Shown: positions 24,975 through 37,245, counted from the first letter of the stretch. The stretch: 64,000 nucleotides of DNA from Typhlomys cinereus (GCA_023101885.1 JALPQD010000044.1:3404514-3468513); one strand, 5' to 3'. Numbers and translations: made by a program. Notes: generated by a model from the letters alone, not told the origin.

Positions 24975-25090
24975 TAAGAGTTACTATTTATTAAGCTTTT
25001 ACCATATGCAAGAAATACCATGTGCAAGTGTGCACGTGCACAGAGCCTTCCGCAATCCCTGTACCAAGAGTAACCATCACCCCAACTTTA
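24975..25090 (+). repeat. MIR-like fragment
   Basis: actatttattaagcttttac, catatgcaagaaatacc and caccccaactttatgaa follow the MIR core order. Confidence 0.45.
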
Positions 25091-25148
25091 TGAACCCAGA
25101 AATCATTGTTAAAGCTAAACTCTGCAGGGCCCCTGGCTACTGGTGAGT

Positions 25149-25290
25149 CAAGGAAGGAAGGACTGAAAGGAGGGAGGGAGATAGGGAGGGAGGAAGGAGG
25201 GAGGGAGGGAGGGAGGGAAGAGGGAGGGAGGGAGGGAGGGAAGGAGGAGGGAGGGAGGGAGGGAGGAGGAGGGAGGAAGGAAGGAGAAAG
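25149..25290. repeat. (GGGA)n / (GGAA)n purine tract
   Basis: About 140 bases of purine repeats with many GGGAGGGAGGG runs, capable in principle of G-quadruplex or triplex structure. Confidence 0.95.
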
Positions 25291-25454
25291 ACATCCCTAC
25301 CTCTTTTTCATTTCTCGTTTTTGAACCCAAAAAATTCATGAAGAAAAGTTCTGTCCACAGTTTATTTGTTCGTTGGAATAGTCTTGTGAGTCTGAGCTCC
25401 GAGAGCCATTGTTCAGCCAAGAGGTCAATTAATAATTGTTATCATGGCATGGAG

Positions 25455-25775
25455 CCTCATTCCAGTTCCTCTTCTGTTGCTGTGATTTCTCTGATCCAAG
25501 CACCTTAAAGGAGAAAGGGTTTATAATTTGATTGATCTATGGTTCCAGAGGGAGAGAATCCATCAAGGGCAGGGAACATAGTGGCAGGCATTGGAGGTGT
25601 GGTGACAGAGGTCGGAGACTGCTGCTCCCTGCAGCCTTACTCAGGTAGTAAAGAAAGTGACTGCCAAGCCTCAGGGCCCATTCTCACTGATATGCTTCCC
25701 AAACAGCACCGCCAACCGGGGACAATCAAGCACATGAGGCTGTGGGGGACGATTCACGTATAAACCCCGGTAAAC
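25455..25775. mobile_element. LTR-like (possible MaLR-type) rodent repeat
   Basis: ctatggttccagagggagag, cccaaacagcaccgccaacc and cacatgaggctgtgggggac share the landmarks of the repeat at 7790-8150. No retroviral frame is present. Confidence 0.5.
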
Positions 25776-26067
25776 CTTTACAGGCAAGATCCTTACAATG
25801 TACGTGTGACAGATACCTTGGCTCTGACTGCTGGAAAAAAACAAAACACAGCAGAGGACTGGAGAGACACTTAGGTAACTATATCAATGCCACGTTTGTC
25901 CCTTAAAGACAAGTTGCTATGATCCAGGTGTTAAATTTCTAGATTTAAACTATTCATTTTCAAGAAGGATTCTCTAGTTTTTCAAAAATTTAAAATTTCA
26001 TTTACTTCATCAAATTTAAGGATTCCCTGCAGTGAAGTTCAGGGATCATCCTTAAAAAAAAAGTTGT

Positions 26068-26262
26068 ATTGATGTATGCCTATAAATACCAGCACTTGGA
26101 AGGCAGGTGATCAGGAGTTCAAAGTCAGCCAATGTTCTACAGGGACATCCTGTCTCAGAAAATGAAGGTCCAGGATGTATCACAGTGGTAATAGGGCCAC
26201 ATGCTTTACATGTACAAGACACACCGTGTTCAGTCCCTCAAAAGCAAGAAACAAAATTGAGT
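26068..26262 (+). mobile_element. B1-ID composite SINE, sense
   Basis: B1-like part: gatgtatgcctataaatacc, agcacttggaaggcaggtga, gttcaaagtcagcc. An ID-like part follows: ggtaatagggccacatgctt and gttcagtccctcaaaagc. Confidence 0.68.
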
Positions 26263-26427
26263 CAAGTTTCATCAGACAACATAACCTTCTTAAAATACAG
26301 GAGACTCAGTATTAGTATAACAGTTTCTTATCAGCTCAGCACTTGGCACTTAGATACTCCAGTGCAGTTGTAGAGTGGAAAATTTAGGCTCTCAAGTATC
26401 TTATAGATTCCAGCTTGGCTCTCATTT

Positions 26428-26547
26428 TAATTAACTTTTTAGGAGAGAGTCTTAATGTGTACCCCAAGCTAGCCTCTAATCCCAGGTCTTCCTGCCCCAA
26501 CCTCCAAAGTGTTCGGATTGCAGATGTACATTACCACGAGCTGCTGA
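26428..26547 (-). mobile_element. B1 SINE, antisense, diverged
   Basis: agagagtcttaatgtgtacc, ccaagctagcctctaatccc, cccaacctccaaagtgttcg and gatgtacattaccacgagc follow the antisense B1 order. Confidence 0.65.
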
Positions 26548-27204
26548 GTCCCTATTTTTTTAATCCCTTTCCATAGTAAGGTTTTACCTGTAAACTCAGA
26601 TTGGTTTCAAATTTCTCGTTCTCCTGCTCAGTCACCTGAGTGTGCTCTGATTATGCAGGATATGCCACCAAAGCATATATGTAAATAGAAACACTTGGCA
26701 GAATCACATACATAAGACTTCTCTCTTTTGGGTGCTATATTAACAAACATTTGCAACATCTGAATATTTGAAAACCATCCTGAAAAGCATCGCAGTAACA
26801 TATTTGAAATGTCAAAAACTGTTATTGTGCTAGAATGCAATATGGCATCTTTGTTTAAACTCCACAGCCAGTTTTTATTAAGCTATTAAAAAACAATCCC
26901 AAACAGCTATCGCTTGTTTTCATTCTACAATACTACCTCATGCAAGCGCAGCATTGGCAAAAGCTAAGAAAGCCTTCACTTAGAGGGGTGTGATCAGAGG
27001 CGGGAGAGGAGACACAGAAAACTTCAGGTCCTCCAAACTCACTAGCAGATGTGCCAGTTCATTTCACTCCTGGGGTTGTCATAGTCCCAGGGATGCCAGC
27101 CTTTGGGCTTCTAAAGGGACTCTTTCCCCCACTCCCAGCCCCCTTTATGAGAAGGCTTACCATCTGCCCAGGAAAGTGGTTCTGTGGCTCTAAGCAGTGG
27201 AATA

Positions 27205-27520
27205 TAAACATTCTTAAAGCACCCATTTCATCATTTCACTCCCAGTTAAAATCCTTTTAACAGCTTTTTAGTTCTTGGCAAATGCACATGTATTCATTTA
27301 CTCAGTTAAAAAAAAAAAACCTTACAAAGTGCCAATTCATTTGCATAAATCCCAATTCCTCTCCCCAATTTGAAAACCCTTCAGTCTGGCTTCATCTTTT
27401 CTAATCAACTTAGTTTTCCGTTTAGTTTCCAAAAGCTGTCCTGTGAAACTTGACTTTTTTACCATATATGGCTTTGGTCATTATCACTGGCTTTGGGGAA
27501 GCCTTCTTTGTAGAACATGA
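27205..27520 (+). repeat. Possible LINE-2 fragment
   Basis: catttcactcccagttaaaa followed by tccttttaacagctttttag resembles a block of L2. The rest is too diverged to align by eye. Confidence 0.35.
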
Positions 27521-27810
27521 ACTTTTCCAGGCCAGAAGCATGTTCCTGATCTTTGAACCGAGGCCCATGCTTGGTGAGTTGCTTAGAAGGAAGGGCTTTC
27601 TGGAGGCTCAGGGCTCCTGGAGTGTACAGTAAACCCAGGCAGGTTCTCACTGTTGCATCCCTCAGGTCTACAGCAATGCCTGGCCAAAAGAAGAGCTTAG
27701 CAAATATTTCCTTTAGGAACGTCTACTAGGCAATAGACCCTCTTCAGTGAATGCTCAGAAATGCCTTCTCCTAGGTTCCTTTTCTCTTTTCTGTTTCGTA
27801 ATTTGTTAGA

Positions 27811-28034
27811 CGGAGAGGAGGACCCAGAGGAGAGTCAGGCATACACAATAAAGGACTCTCTGGGAATTGGGGGGGAGGCACTGGGGGATGGGGAGGGGGA
27901 GGAGGGGGAGCAGAGGGTGGGGGGGAGGAGGAGGGAGGGAGGGAACTGATCTACCTATTAAGTTTGTATGAGTGGAAATAATAAAAAGTGTATAAAAAAA
28001 GAGAAAAGAAAATTTATGTTAGACAATGAAAAAA
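27811..28034 (+). mobile_element. LINE-1 3' tail, sense orientation, 224 bp
   Basis: The start cggagaggaggacccag is the reverse complement of a block in the two antisense L1 3'UTRs. A strongly G-rich polypurine tract (27869-27946), gaactgatctacctattaag and an A-rich tail follow. The direct repeat aatttgttaga is at 27800-27810 and 28035-28045, giving an 11-base target-site duplication. The tail has been partly scrambled into A-rich repeats. Confidence 0.85.
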
Positions 28035-28055
28035 AATTTGTTAGAGAGGAGAAAG

Positions 28056-28162
28056 AGAGAGAGATTCATGGAGGTCAGAGAACAGCTTTCAGAAGATGAT
28101 CCTCCATTTCCAGCACTTCAGGTCACCAGGTTGGGTGTTTACCTGCTGAGCCAGATAAAGGG
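28056..28162 (-). mobile_element. SINE fragment, antisense
   Basis: catggaggtcagagaacagc, gatgatcctccatttccagc and gtttacctgctgagccag keep the antisense B3/B4 order. It begins just after the L1 tail's target duplication. Confidence 0.5.
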
Positions 28163-29313
28163 ACTCACTTTTCCTATGTAAATCCCACTTCAGAGTCAAG
28201 CCTGGGAATCCCCCCTTCCCCCCAGCATTTCCCCACTCCGGTGAGCCCTGCCAACACCCCCACTATGCCAAGACTTCTGAGTCCTGTTACATTGCTCATC
28301 AATCTTTCTTCCTCTTCCCTTTTTTCCCTCCTCCAAATCCTTTTAAAAAACATTAATTTCCTCTCCCAATGAGTTCATGCAGTCTCTAAGGGTATTCTAC
28401 ATGGCTTCTGACTTCTTCAAAAAAGACCCACTCAGTTAGCTGAGATCGGAGTCAAACATCAGTTAAGTCTACAAAGTTACACATTTCAGAGTTTGCCATT
28501 TCCATTGTCCTCAATGGAGACTGTGCCTTTACAGCATTATAAAACGGCTTTCATTTTTCCATACACCGAGTAAACAACACTGAAGGCTTATACAAATATA
28601 AAAAGCCCCCCCCCAACAAGGTCCAGTTTTTAAATACCTTTCTTTTTTTTCTTTCAAGGTGAAACAAAAATCCACTGCCTTGAGGGAGTTTCCGGGGGTG
28701 TGGTTGCAGAATCTGAAGTGGGGAGAGTTGAAAGCCAGGAGTGGAAATTTGGCACCATCTGCAAAGCCTTCGGGCAACCCCACTTTTCCATCTCTGCGAG
28801 GCCGCCATGCACATTGTCATGAATATTACTTAGAGCAAGTTGCACTGGCTACAGCCGAATCTTTCCAACATGTGGAACTGATTTACTGGCCATTTTCCCT
28901 GTATCCCTTTTGAAAGCCAAAACAACAACAAAAAGCCCAGTAACCCTTTGGAACCTTTATTGCATTTCAGGAAGTGTTTCCGGCTTGTTTTGCTGGCTTT
29001 TGTTCTCTGGGTTGTTTATCTCTCACTCTGCTAGTTGTGAATGCTCCAACAGGAAATCAAGTGATCAAGACTGCAAAATGTGCTGGTTCAGATGATGGCT
29101 TTAGATTTTCCCTGTTAAACCAGAGTTCAGGTTCTTTTCCCCCACCCCCAACCCTCCCCCACCAGGGTCATTTCTTTTGAGGGGTAGTGTCGTCCAAAAG
29201 AGGCAGATCTTTGTCAAGATGACACTTGTCATCAACTCTCCCACATGCTTTACCATTCAGAGTTCATGTGGGTTTGAAAAGGGTGAAAGTGAAAGGCCAT
29301 CAGACCAAGGAAC

Positions 29314-29352
29314 GAGAGAGAGAAAGAGAAAGAGAGAGAAAGAGAGAGAGAT
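29314..29352. repeat. (GA)n-rich tract
   Basis: Interrupted GA repeats with AAAG units. Confidence 0.85.
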
Positions 29353-29799
29353 ACAAAGAGTTTAAAGGAACTGGGAAGGAAAATAAAGGGGCAAGGATTA
29401 TATCAATAGACTGTGTTAATAGAGAGTTAACAAGATGATTGAAAGAATGGGGGATATTCTTTACCCTGCAGTAAAGATCGCATTTTAATGCTTAGATTAA
29501 CGGGTCCTCACACACTCGCTTATGTTTACCATGCCTAATGCAGTGTGATCAAGAATCATTTTCTAAATGGTTAGGTCTAGAAACACAGAAGAGGAAAAAG
29601 AAGTCACATACCAACCATCTATGTCTTTACTAATCAGTCAAAACAGATTGATTGCTTTCTTTTCTAAGAATATCACAAATTCTTTTTTGTCCAAATTCGA
29701 CTTAAATTATTGTTGTATATGGTGTGTGTGTGTGTAAATGCAAGAACAATTTAGTAGAGTCTGCTCTTCTCTTCTACCATTCTGTGATTTCCAGCAATC

Positions 29800-29855
29800 T
29801 TCATGAGGTCTTTGGGTTTGCCTAGCAAGTGCCTTTATCCACTGAGCCATCCCCC
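29800..29855 (-). mobile_element. SINE head fragment, antisense
   Basis: gcctagcaagtgcctttatc and cactgagccatcccc are the antisense head of an ID/tRNA-type SINE; nothing else remains. Confidence 0.5.
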
Positions 29856-30187
29856 ATTTTCAAATTCTAAGGAAACATTTATTGTGACAAGGACCATCTG
29901 TTGTGGAAATTTGTGGAAAGGAGACATTACTTTCTCCTCTTCACACTGCTGCAGCCGGATCAAGTTGGTAGATATCTGCACAGGTGTTTGGTCTTCCCAT
30001 GCTTCCAGCCACCATAGAATAACTAATAAGTAAGAGAATATCCTCAATATTTGTAAAGGATTAATGATTAACTACAATAGGATGGCAAGGGGGTAGTTGT
30101 CTTGATGGCATGCCCAGTTTCTTCTTAGTGTCCTGAAGGAAGTCCAAATTCATCTTCACATTGATGAACTTCATGAGTCATTCTTGA

Positions 30188-30236
30188 TCATAAGCACTGT
30201 ATGAGTGTTAGCCATTATTATTTATAGTAGTCTTGA
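30188..30236 (+). repeat. MIR 3'-end fragment
   Basis: taagcactgtatgagtgtta followed by gccattattatttatag matches the MIR 3' end. Confidence 0.55.
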
Positions 30237-31031
30237 AACAAAATAAGGAAGTCATGGGACTGGGACATGTGTATACCGGGTTATAATTCTATTTGTACAA
30301 GGTCATCTATTGTAAGATCATCTATTGTAAAATTAGCGTTGTCTTAAATCCTTCAGTGGAAGTGTTTTTCTCCAGCAGTTGAGTAACTAAACCACTCCCT
30401 TTGTTAGAAAACTGGGATAGAAAGCTTCTTGTTGGGTACCGTGGTCTCATTTAACATCTAGTTTTTGCAGTAAGGCACAAACTCTTGAGTGGCCATCCAG
30501 CACAAATGGTTTTTTCCCCATTATGAGATCTAGTTGTATCTCTGGACGCATGCCCTGCTTTGAGTTTGGCATGTGTTTGGAAAATGTTTGTCTTTATTTG
30601 TTCCAGAAGAAACAAATGCTCAATTTTGAGAGGCTAAAAGGGAGGAAAGAAAATAGATTTAAATTCATCCATCAGAGGCAAACCCTCATCTAGTTTGCTT
30701 AGTTTCTCAGCTTCATGTGATCTTTTCATAGAAGAACTGCTTACTATGTTTAGAAGAAATTTGTGACTTTGCAGCCACACTTGACTACATATTTTCTCAT
30801 TCACAAATGAGGATATACTAATTATTCTGAAAGGGTAAATATTTTGAAACAATGTGTTGGAAAAGTACCTGAATGCAATTTCGTCTTGTGCACAACATTA
30901 TATTGTACACCTGCATATAGGATAATATGTATTTACTTAGATACTGTTTTAAAACTATAAACAATAACACAAGTTAGTACAACCATGCATTTAATAGTTG
31001 CAGGCTATGCATTTCATCAGTCCTTTCCGCT

Positions 31032-31109
31032 GCTGGATATTTTGGTTACTTTCAAGTTTTCTTTTCACCTGCTGGATATTTTGGTTACTTTCAAGTTTTC
31101 TTTTCACCT
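31032..31109 (+). repeat. Perfect 39-bp tandem duplication
   Basis: The 39-base unit at 31032-31070, starting gctggatattttgg and ending ttttcacct, is repeated exactly at 31071-31109. No gene overlaps it. Confidence 0.95.
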
Positions 31110-32204
31110 GTGACCTTTCTAATCCTCTTACCAAACTGTTTTTTTTTTTTTTGAGCCATCTGTGTCTAGAATGAACAAGTTCAGAGATGAAAAAAAAAGA
31201 TTGATTTATAAGCAAAGACCTGCGACCCCAGCGTACAGAATGCCCAGAGTCCTCAGATAAGAGTAACTTCTCTGTGGCCTTCCGGATGAAGAACTGAGTG
31301 AGGTCCAATAGTCTGGTAAAAATCAGACATTGTCTAATCTGAGTAGAAAAGACCCCTCAGAAACCTGCTAAAAGATTATTTGTTGAGTATGCACCCCTGG
31401 TTTCCTGGAGCACTTCAATTAAGTTCCCTTCCGCTCCCTTCTGGAAGACTCTGGAGGTCCTTTAAAAGTGATGGTACGTCACGATTCTAGTCCAGTTCAT
31501 ATTTGCCCTCTCCTTTGTCCCCATTGTGCAGAATCATAGGCTCAGATCCTGAACTGAAGGAAGCTGTTAGTGAACTGTCTGCCACGTGGACTAACCACAG
31601 AGACTCATAAAACAGCAAGAAAAGAAGCTTTTGAGTTAAAATTCAGTCTTTATTTTCTTAGCAAGATCAGGGAAGGAGACCAACAGAATCCCATTAGGCG
31701 TGTTAGTAGTATTTAGCTAGAACATTCATTTCAATGTCCTGGTAAAATTTGGCATTGCTGTTGATGGCATGAAGGTGGGACCCACTGTCTGGACTAGCCA
31801 TCTTATTAAACGCCCAGGTACTTGTTGTTCTTGTAGTAATATGACAAAGCTGGGTTAGACAGAGATTGGGGTGGGTAGAAAGGGCGAGTTGGGAGCAGAG
31901 GTCATGAGAGTGGGGATCATGGCCAGGGAAGGACAAGGCTGTAGCTGTGGTTATTAACAAGTAAGAGAGGGGAGAGAGACACCAGGAGATGTAGACAGGC
32001 AATGTGAGTTCGTCCTCTTCCCCTTCTGTTAGAGAAGAGGTCAGAAAAACTACATTCAGTTTTTTATTATGTTGCTCTAGGCTGTTTAACTTGATTTGAG
32101 TTGAACATCCTTGGGAGGGGAACCGTTTAAAAAACATGCAAATGGGAAATGTTACTACATTGTGTTGCATGGGTTTAGACCATTAAGGTTGGATGGTAAA
32201 TAGC

Positions 32205-32610
32205 TGCTGGTGCCAACTTGGCAATTGAAGGTTGAAGTTCTGGGCACATGTGTGAAGATTTAGTTAAGCCCTAAACAAGGCTGCAAGAGATTGTCTAATT
32301 GATAGGGAGACCCAGCTTGTGGTAGGGGGACCCTTCCCTGGGCAGGTAGACAAGACGGAAGGAGCTGACCAGGAAGTTGATATGCTTCTGAACATTTGGC
32401 CAGACATGCTGGGGTGGCGAGTAGGGATTGTCCCTCTCTCAGTGGTCCTGTGGGGATGATGTGACCAGTTCCTTCAGCTCCTGGTACTGGTATGAGCTCC
32501 CCTGCCAAACCAGACAACGAACTGTAACCAAGAATCATAAGCCAAAATAAAGCCCTCTGTTCCCATAAGCACTTTGGTCATACGTTTATCAGCAGTGTAC
32601 AGAGTAATTG
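32205..32610 (+). mobile_element. DNA-transposon-like repeat, second copy
   Basis: Shares at least five blocks in order with the outer parts of 4205-5265, ending ataaagccctctgttcccat. It lacks the 600-bp central section, so it probably shows the simpler structure. Family name uncertain (URR1-like). Confidence 0.55.
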
Positions 32611-33054
32611 CCACGTCAGGTTAAAGATTAGAAATGTCTTTGTTCCTGGAAAAGATTTGGATTGTACAGTACCTTTGGGTGGGAATGAAGAATCACCCCG
32701 TACTTCAAATTTCTGAGAGTAATTCCTGTGTACTGTGTACCCTTGAGGAAGGCTCAGGAGATCTTGTGTCAATCACTAGGTCACTCCATTTGAGACATCC
32801 CTAGTTGTCTAAAATTTGGGATGTTTAGGGATTAGGCTATGTATTTGTTGCAAGCATGCCTAATACCTAGCAATATTCCTCCTTTTTGAAGGAGGTCAAC
32901 TTTCAAAAGTTGGTTCTCTCCATCTACCAAATGGGCTTTGGAGAGCCAACTTAGGTGGCCAAGTTTGCACACAGGTTAACCTTAAATTGCTGAACTGTCT
33001 CCCCGGCACTGGTTGTGGACGGAGTAGATCTGTTATGCCTGGTTTTGAACTTTC

Positions 33055-33335
33055 TACACATAGAAGGGTACCCTTTGCCCATTCCAGCTTCTTGCTCAGT
33101 GTTCTACTCGTGGGAGTTCTTATGGTGGTGCCCTGTGTTCATTCTCATTATTGAATACTCCATGGTATGAACATTAGGAGAGTGCCTCAGTTTATCTCTC
33201 TGTTATGAGTAGGTATGTATTTTCAGGGTTCAGCTGCCCCCACATTCTCAGATGTGTCTTTTCGTGAATACAGGGCCACATTTTTGCTAGGTAGATGTCA
33301 AGGACCAGAATTGCTAGGTCAGAAGTTGTGCATAT
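33055..33335 (-). mobile_element. Ancient L1-like fragment, antisense
   Basis: Blocks resembling tgaatactccatggtatgaa and, further on, agaattgctaggtcagaag match the antisense 3' ORF2 region of old L1 elements. It is highly diverged and has no open frame. Confidence 0.45.
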
Positions 33336-33339
33336 AATT

Positions 33340-34944
33340 AATTAACTTCAGGAGTTGCCGCCAAGTTTCTCAGGCACCCATTAATGAGAGAAAGGTCACC
33401 ATACCCCGTTTTCTTATGAGACTAAGACACTTCATGATTCCCTCTTAGTTATGGAAATACATTTAATACTATCAGGGATTCATGAAAAGAGCTTTATTTA
33501 AAAATAAATTAAAGTCTTCGTACCTATAAAAAGATATTTTTACTTTTAGCAATGGAGGAGAACTCTCTAGAACAGGAAGTAGTAATAAATGATACTGGGC
33601 TTTGGCTTCACTTCCCAGACTTTGTAAGCTGAGGAGTTATGTTCGGAGTTCAGATTTGTAGAATTCCCTTGGTTCTCCAGGAAGTCAGGCTAAGGGAAAG
33701 TGAGAGTCTAGTGCAAAATGACCACTCACCTGAGCTCACCCACCCTAACACCCTCTCAACCCATCCATTCCAGCATTTTCCCAGGCCATCTCCCCAATAC
33801 CCTTCCAGTCTATCCCAGCACATTTCCAGCTACTACCCCCAGCACCCTTCCAGCTACCCCAAATTTCTCACTGCCCCTAAATCATCAGAGAACAGAAAGA
33901 TCTGACCTGTCGGGATTGCTCAGTCAATTTCATGTTTCAGGAAAACCGTTTCCTTTCCACTTCCATTTTTCAAGTCCCCTGTTAACCAAGAAAATATTTA
34001 CCTTAAGGTCACCAAAAAGTCAGCTGGCATCTATAATTTTGAATTCTTGACTTTTACATCATCCCCGTCCCCTAATAAAAGCTGTGCTTTGTTTTACTGT
34101 GACTGCACAATATAGTACAAAGAATAAAAAAAAAGTAGAATTTTTGTCTGGAACTATTGACTTTTTTCCAACATTTTATGGAATGTTTAAAATAAAACAG
34201 AAAAGCTCTTTTTTTAAAAAAAAATTCTACATAGAATTCCTAGATTATGATTTTAAAAAAGGTGATGTGAATAAGTTTATTTAATAGTTCAGCTAAAAGT
34301 AGTGCCTATGTTTAACTCAAGACCTAGATTCAGAATTTGGTACTTCAGTTTTTTTTTTCAACCCAGGCATATATTTTCTAAGTTTTGAAATTTAGTCCTT
34401 CATATCTCTAAAACATGGTTTCTGATACCTCTTTTCCCTGTCTCCACATGTAACTCTGAAGATTAAATGTAGTGATTTATGTGAAAATGCAAACTATAAA
34501 GTTTCTAGTTGGGGCTACAGAGTGTTTTAACTTGGCGGTTAAAATTTCTAGTTGGGGGTTCTTTAAGAAAGATAGTTACTTTCCATAGACCTAGAACATG
34601 GTAGAAATTTATTCTCTGTCTCGAGATTTTATGTAACTGCACAAGCAGACCCTTGACCCTCACACCAGCTGTGACTGGTCATGAACAACTTGTCTGCGGG
34701 TCTGCTGGCCTCTCAGTAAAGTTCTTAACCCATGCCCCCACCTTCATATACAGGAGGCATGCGGGCCAAAATTGTTTACTTTGCTGATAGCCTCAATGCT
34801 AGTGGGTGGCTGCAGAATCACTGCAGCTCACCTCTAGAACTTATTCACTGCTTCAACTTTCTTCTTTTATCCACCCACTTTTATTAGGTATACGTAATAT
34901 GGAAATGTTTGCAAGCCATAAAGTGGACTACATTAAAAATATTA
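33340..34944. other. Unique AT-rich DNA
   Basis: No recognisable exon or young repeat. 33719-33860 is C-rich with a loosely repeated cccagca-type motif. Confidence 0.5.
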
Positions 34945-35190
34945 GCCCAGGGGTGAAAAGGTGGCTCAGTAGGTAAGAAGAATTTGGGTTCCAGCACTGC
35001 AGTCAGCACGCAGTCAGGAGGATGGCTGGCACCTTTGGGTCTGCCAGCCAGGGTGTGATTTCAGTGAGAGGTCCGGGCTGAAAAGAATAAGACAGTAAAA
35101 AGAAGAATACTCAATGTTTTTCTTGGGCCTCTGTGAGTGCTCACAGGCATGAACGAACACACACACACACCCACACACACACACCATTAC
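34945..35190 (+). mobile_element. B4-like SINE, sense, degraded
   Basis: Head ggtgaaaaggtggctcagta, then a diverged body and cttgggcctctgtgagtgct leading into (CA)n at 35158-35184. Confidence 0.6.
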
Positions 35191-35246
35191 TCTTAAGTAA
35201 AATCTATTGAAGCAATACAGCCGGGAGAATCACATGTTCTTTAGAG

Positions 35247-35540
35247 TTGTTTATTTATTTATTTTGCGTGTGTGCATGCTTTTGTGTGTGCACACGTGTA
35301 TATGTAGGCATGTGTAGAAGAGGACACTTGAGAGTGTGTCCTTGTGGGGGTCGAAGGGCAACAAGGAGTCATTCCAGATTGCTTTTCCATCTTATGGCTT
35401 TCCTCTGGGATTTCCCAGGGTCAGAATTATAGGCCTCTGCTATATCTCCCGGACATTTTTATGTGGGATCTGGTGATCTGAACACAGATCCTTTTGCTCA
35501 AAGAGACAAAGCTTTTAACCACGGAGCCATCTCCCCTGTG
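35247..35540 (-). mobile_element. tRNA-derived SINE, antisense
   Basis: Contains the family motifs catttttatgtgggatctgg and aaccacggagccatctcccc, with a degenerate TG-rich tail to the left. Short imperfect flanking repeats (ctttagag, ctttagaa) are seen. Confidence 0.78.
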
Positions 35541-36089
35541 CTCTTTAGAACGGTCGAGTAATTCACCTGCCCTTGAAGAGAAGAAGAAAGTCTCCCCTTT
35601 GGCCATTTGGCTCCACATGGGGGCTCCGCTTTGCTCCCCTGTGGGCTCTGCTTCGGGCTCCCGGGCCTTGTCAGTCAGCCACCTCCAGAAAACCAACCAC
35701 TTCTCAAGACAGATCTTGTGCCTGTTGGAAAACCACTACCAAGACAGAATAAGGAATTGATTACATTCCTCAAGACCGGGGATCACTACCTTAATTGTTA
35801 CTTTTCAATGAAAATGAGCCGAACTTTTTTTTGAAAATCGAATCAAAATACGGACTATATTTCTGGGGTTGTGGTTGGTAGTGAATTTGGCCCAGGCTCT
35901 AGAGAATTGGAAATTTGGAGTTTCAGGAATGAAGGATTGTAAATTCATGATTCTTTTTTCCATCTGAACCTTTTTTCCCCCTGTCCTTTTTCTCTTCTCC
36001 CTCCTTTCTCCCGTTCTTCTTTCCTTCCCTCCTTAATACTTTCTTTTGCAGTAGTTGAGTGGAACCAGGGACTCATGCTAATCACATGC

Positions 36090-36310
36090 CCTCTAGTCCC
36101 GTAATTCCTTTTCCAAAATGAGATGGTTTCAGGATTCAGAATTCTGAGTTCACACCCCCAGGTCCCATATAAAAACGCTGGGCGGAAATGGTAGTAGTCT
36201 ATATTTCTATCCCTAGAAAGTGAAGCAATAAGGAGATAAAGTAATGCAGGATGATTTCCCATGTCACACCTGTGCACACTCATATACAAGTGCAAAAAAC
36301 CACATTAATT
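36090..36310 (+). mobile_element. tRNA-derived SINE, 5'-damaged
   Basis: The motifs gagttcacacccccaggtcc, catataaaaacgctgggcgg and aggatgatttcccatgtcac identify the family. The head is too mutated to read. Confidence 0.65.
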
Positions 36311-36388
36311 AATTTGAGAGAGAGAGAAAAGGAATGTGCATATATGTCATGCATGGGTGAAGGTCAGAGGGCAACTTTCTGAGTCAGT

Positions 36389-36489
36389 TTCCTTCCTTCC
36401 TTCTTCCCTCCCTCCCTCCCTCCTTTTCTCATTCCCTCCTTCTGTCCCTCCCTCCCTCTGTCCCTCCCTTTCTCTCTCTCTTCCCCCCC
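36389..36489. repeat. C/T-rich tract
   Basis: CCTT/CCCT repeats of about 100 bases, directly after a SINE fragment. Confidence 0.9.
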
Positions 36490-36659
36490 TCAAAAAAAAA
36501 CTTAACCAGTCATCAAATCCTTATGAGACAGAGTGAGGATGCTTAACCTGGAGTCACATTTATTACCTGGGAAATTCCAGCCCTGCTCAGTGATACTTAA
36601 TCAACCTTTTACGTCTACCAGGCTCTTAGGTTGTCTTCTTCATAACTATAGTGACTTCA

Positions 36660-36815
36660 AGGGCTGGAGGTTAAAGCTTTTGCTTCACCAGCAAAAGAAC
36701 CCAGATCCCATGTAAAAAAAAAAAAAAAGCCAGATGGAAATGGCCAGGGCCTGGGAACCCCAGAGAAAAACAGGGAGAGGAAGAAGGAGAGAGAACTACA
36801 GTGACTTTGAAAAAA
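36660..36815 (+). mobile_element. tRNA-derived SINE fragment, sense
   Basis: Carries ggctggaggttaaagctttt and cccagatcccatgt, then a 15-base A-run and part of the body. The 3' third is missing. Confidence 0.65.
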
Positions 36816-36884
36816 CATAAGACAGGTACAGGAGGCCTCAGTTTCCCCAGGTGGGTAGAGAGCGAGTCTGTATATAAGGGGTTT

Positions 36885-37045
36885 CGTGAGGCTGACCTAG
36901 TTCTGGTGCAGTACGGCATAGGAGAGACTGAGGCAGAAGAATTCTGATCCAAGACCAGCCTGCACTTACATATGTGGCATGATCTAGGCTACTCTGCACT
37001 ATATAATGAAACTGTCTCAGGAATCAAACAGCCCCCTAAATAAAA
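36885..37045 (+). mobile_element. B1-like SINE fragment, sense
   Basis: gagactgaggcagaagaatt, ctgatccaagaccagcct, ctaggctactctgcactata and gaaactgtctcagg match the second half of B1-type SINEs. Confidence 0.55.
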
Positions 37046-37099
37046 CCAAACAATAAAGAAATGTTAATAGATAAAACCTGCTTAAATGTTTACCCCACA

Positions 37100-37245
37100 G
37101 TAAGCATCTGTCTTCCAGGACAGAAATTGCAGGCCGCTGCCATTTTCATGAGGCATGTTTTACACAGGATGTGGGGATCTGAACTTAGATCCTTTTGCCT
37201 TCCTGATAAAGTCTTCAACCTCTGAGCCATCTCCCCAGCTCACAT
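37100..37245 (-). mobile_element. tRNA-derived SINE fragment, antisense
   Basis: Carries gttttacacaggatgtgggg, ctgaacttagatccttttgc and the antisense head ending ctgagccatctccccagctc. Only the head half remains. Confidence 0.7.

Larger units (their letters stand above)
28163..32204. other. Mostly unique DNA
   Basis: Holds a GA tract, a SINE head, a MIR end and the 39-bp tandem duplication, otherwise nothing assignable. The 155-codon minus-strand frame at 31703-32170 has no recognisable domain, and flanking splice signals are unclear. Confidence 0.5.

Noticed and set aside
31703..32170. 155-codon minus-strand frame
   Set aside because: No recognisable domain, no flanking splice or promoter signals, ordinary base composition; expected by chance in 64 kb.
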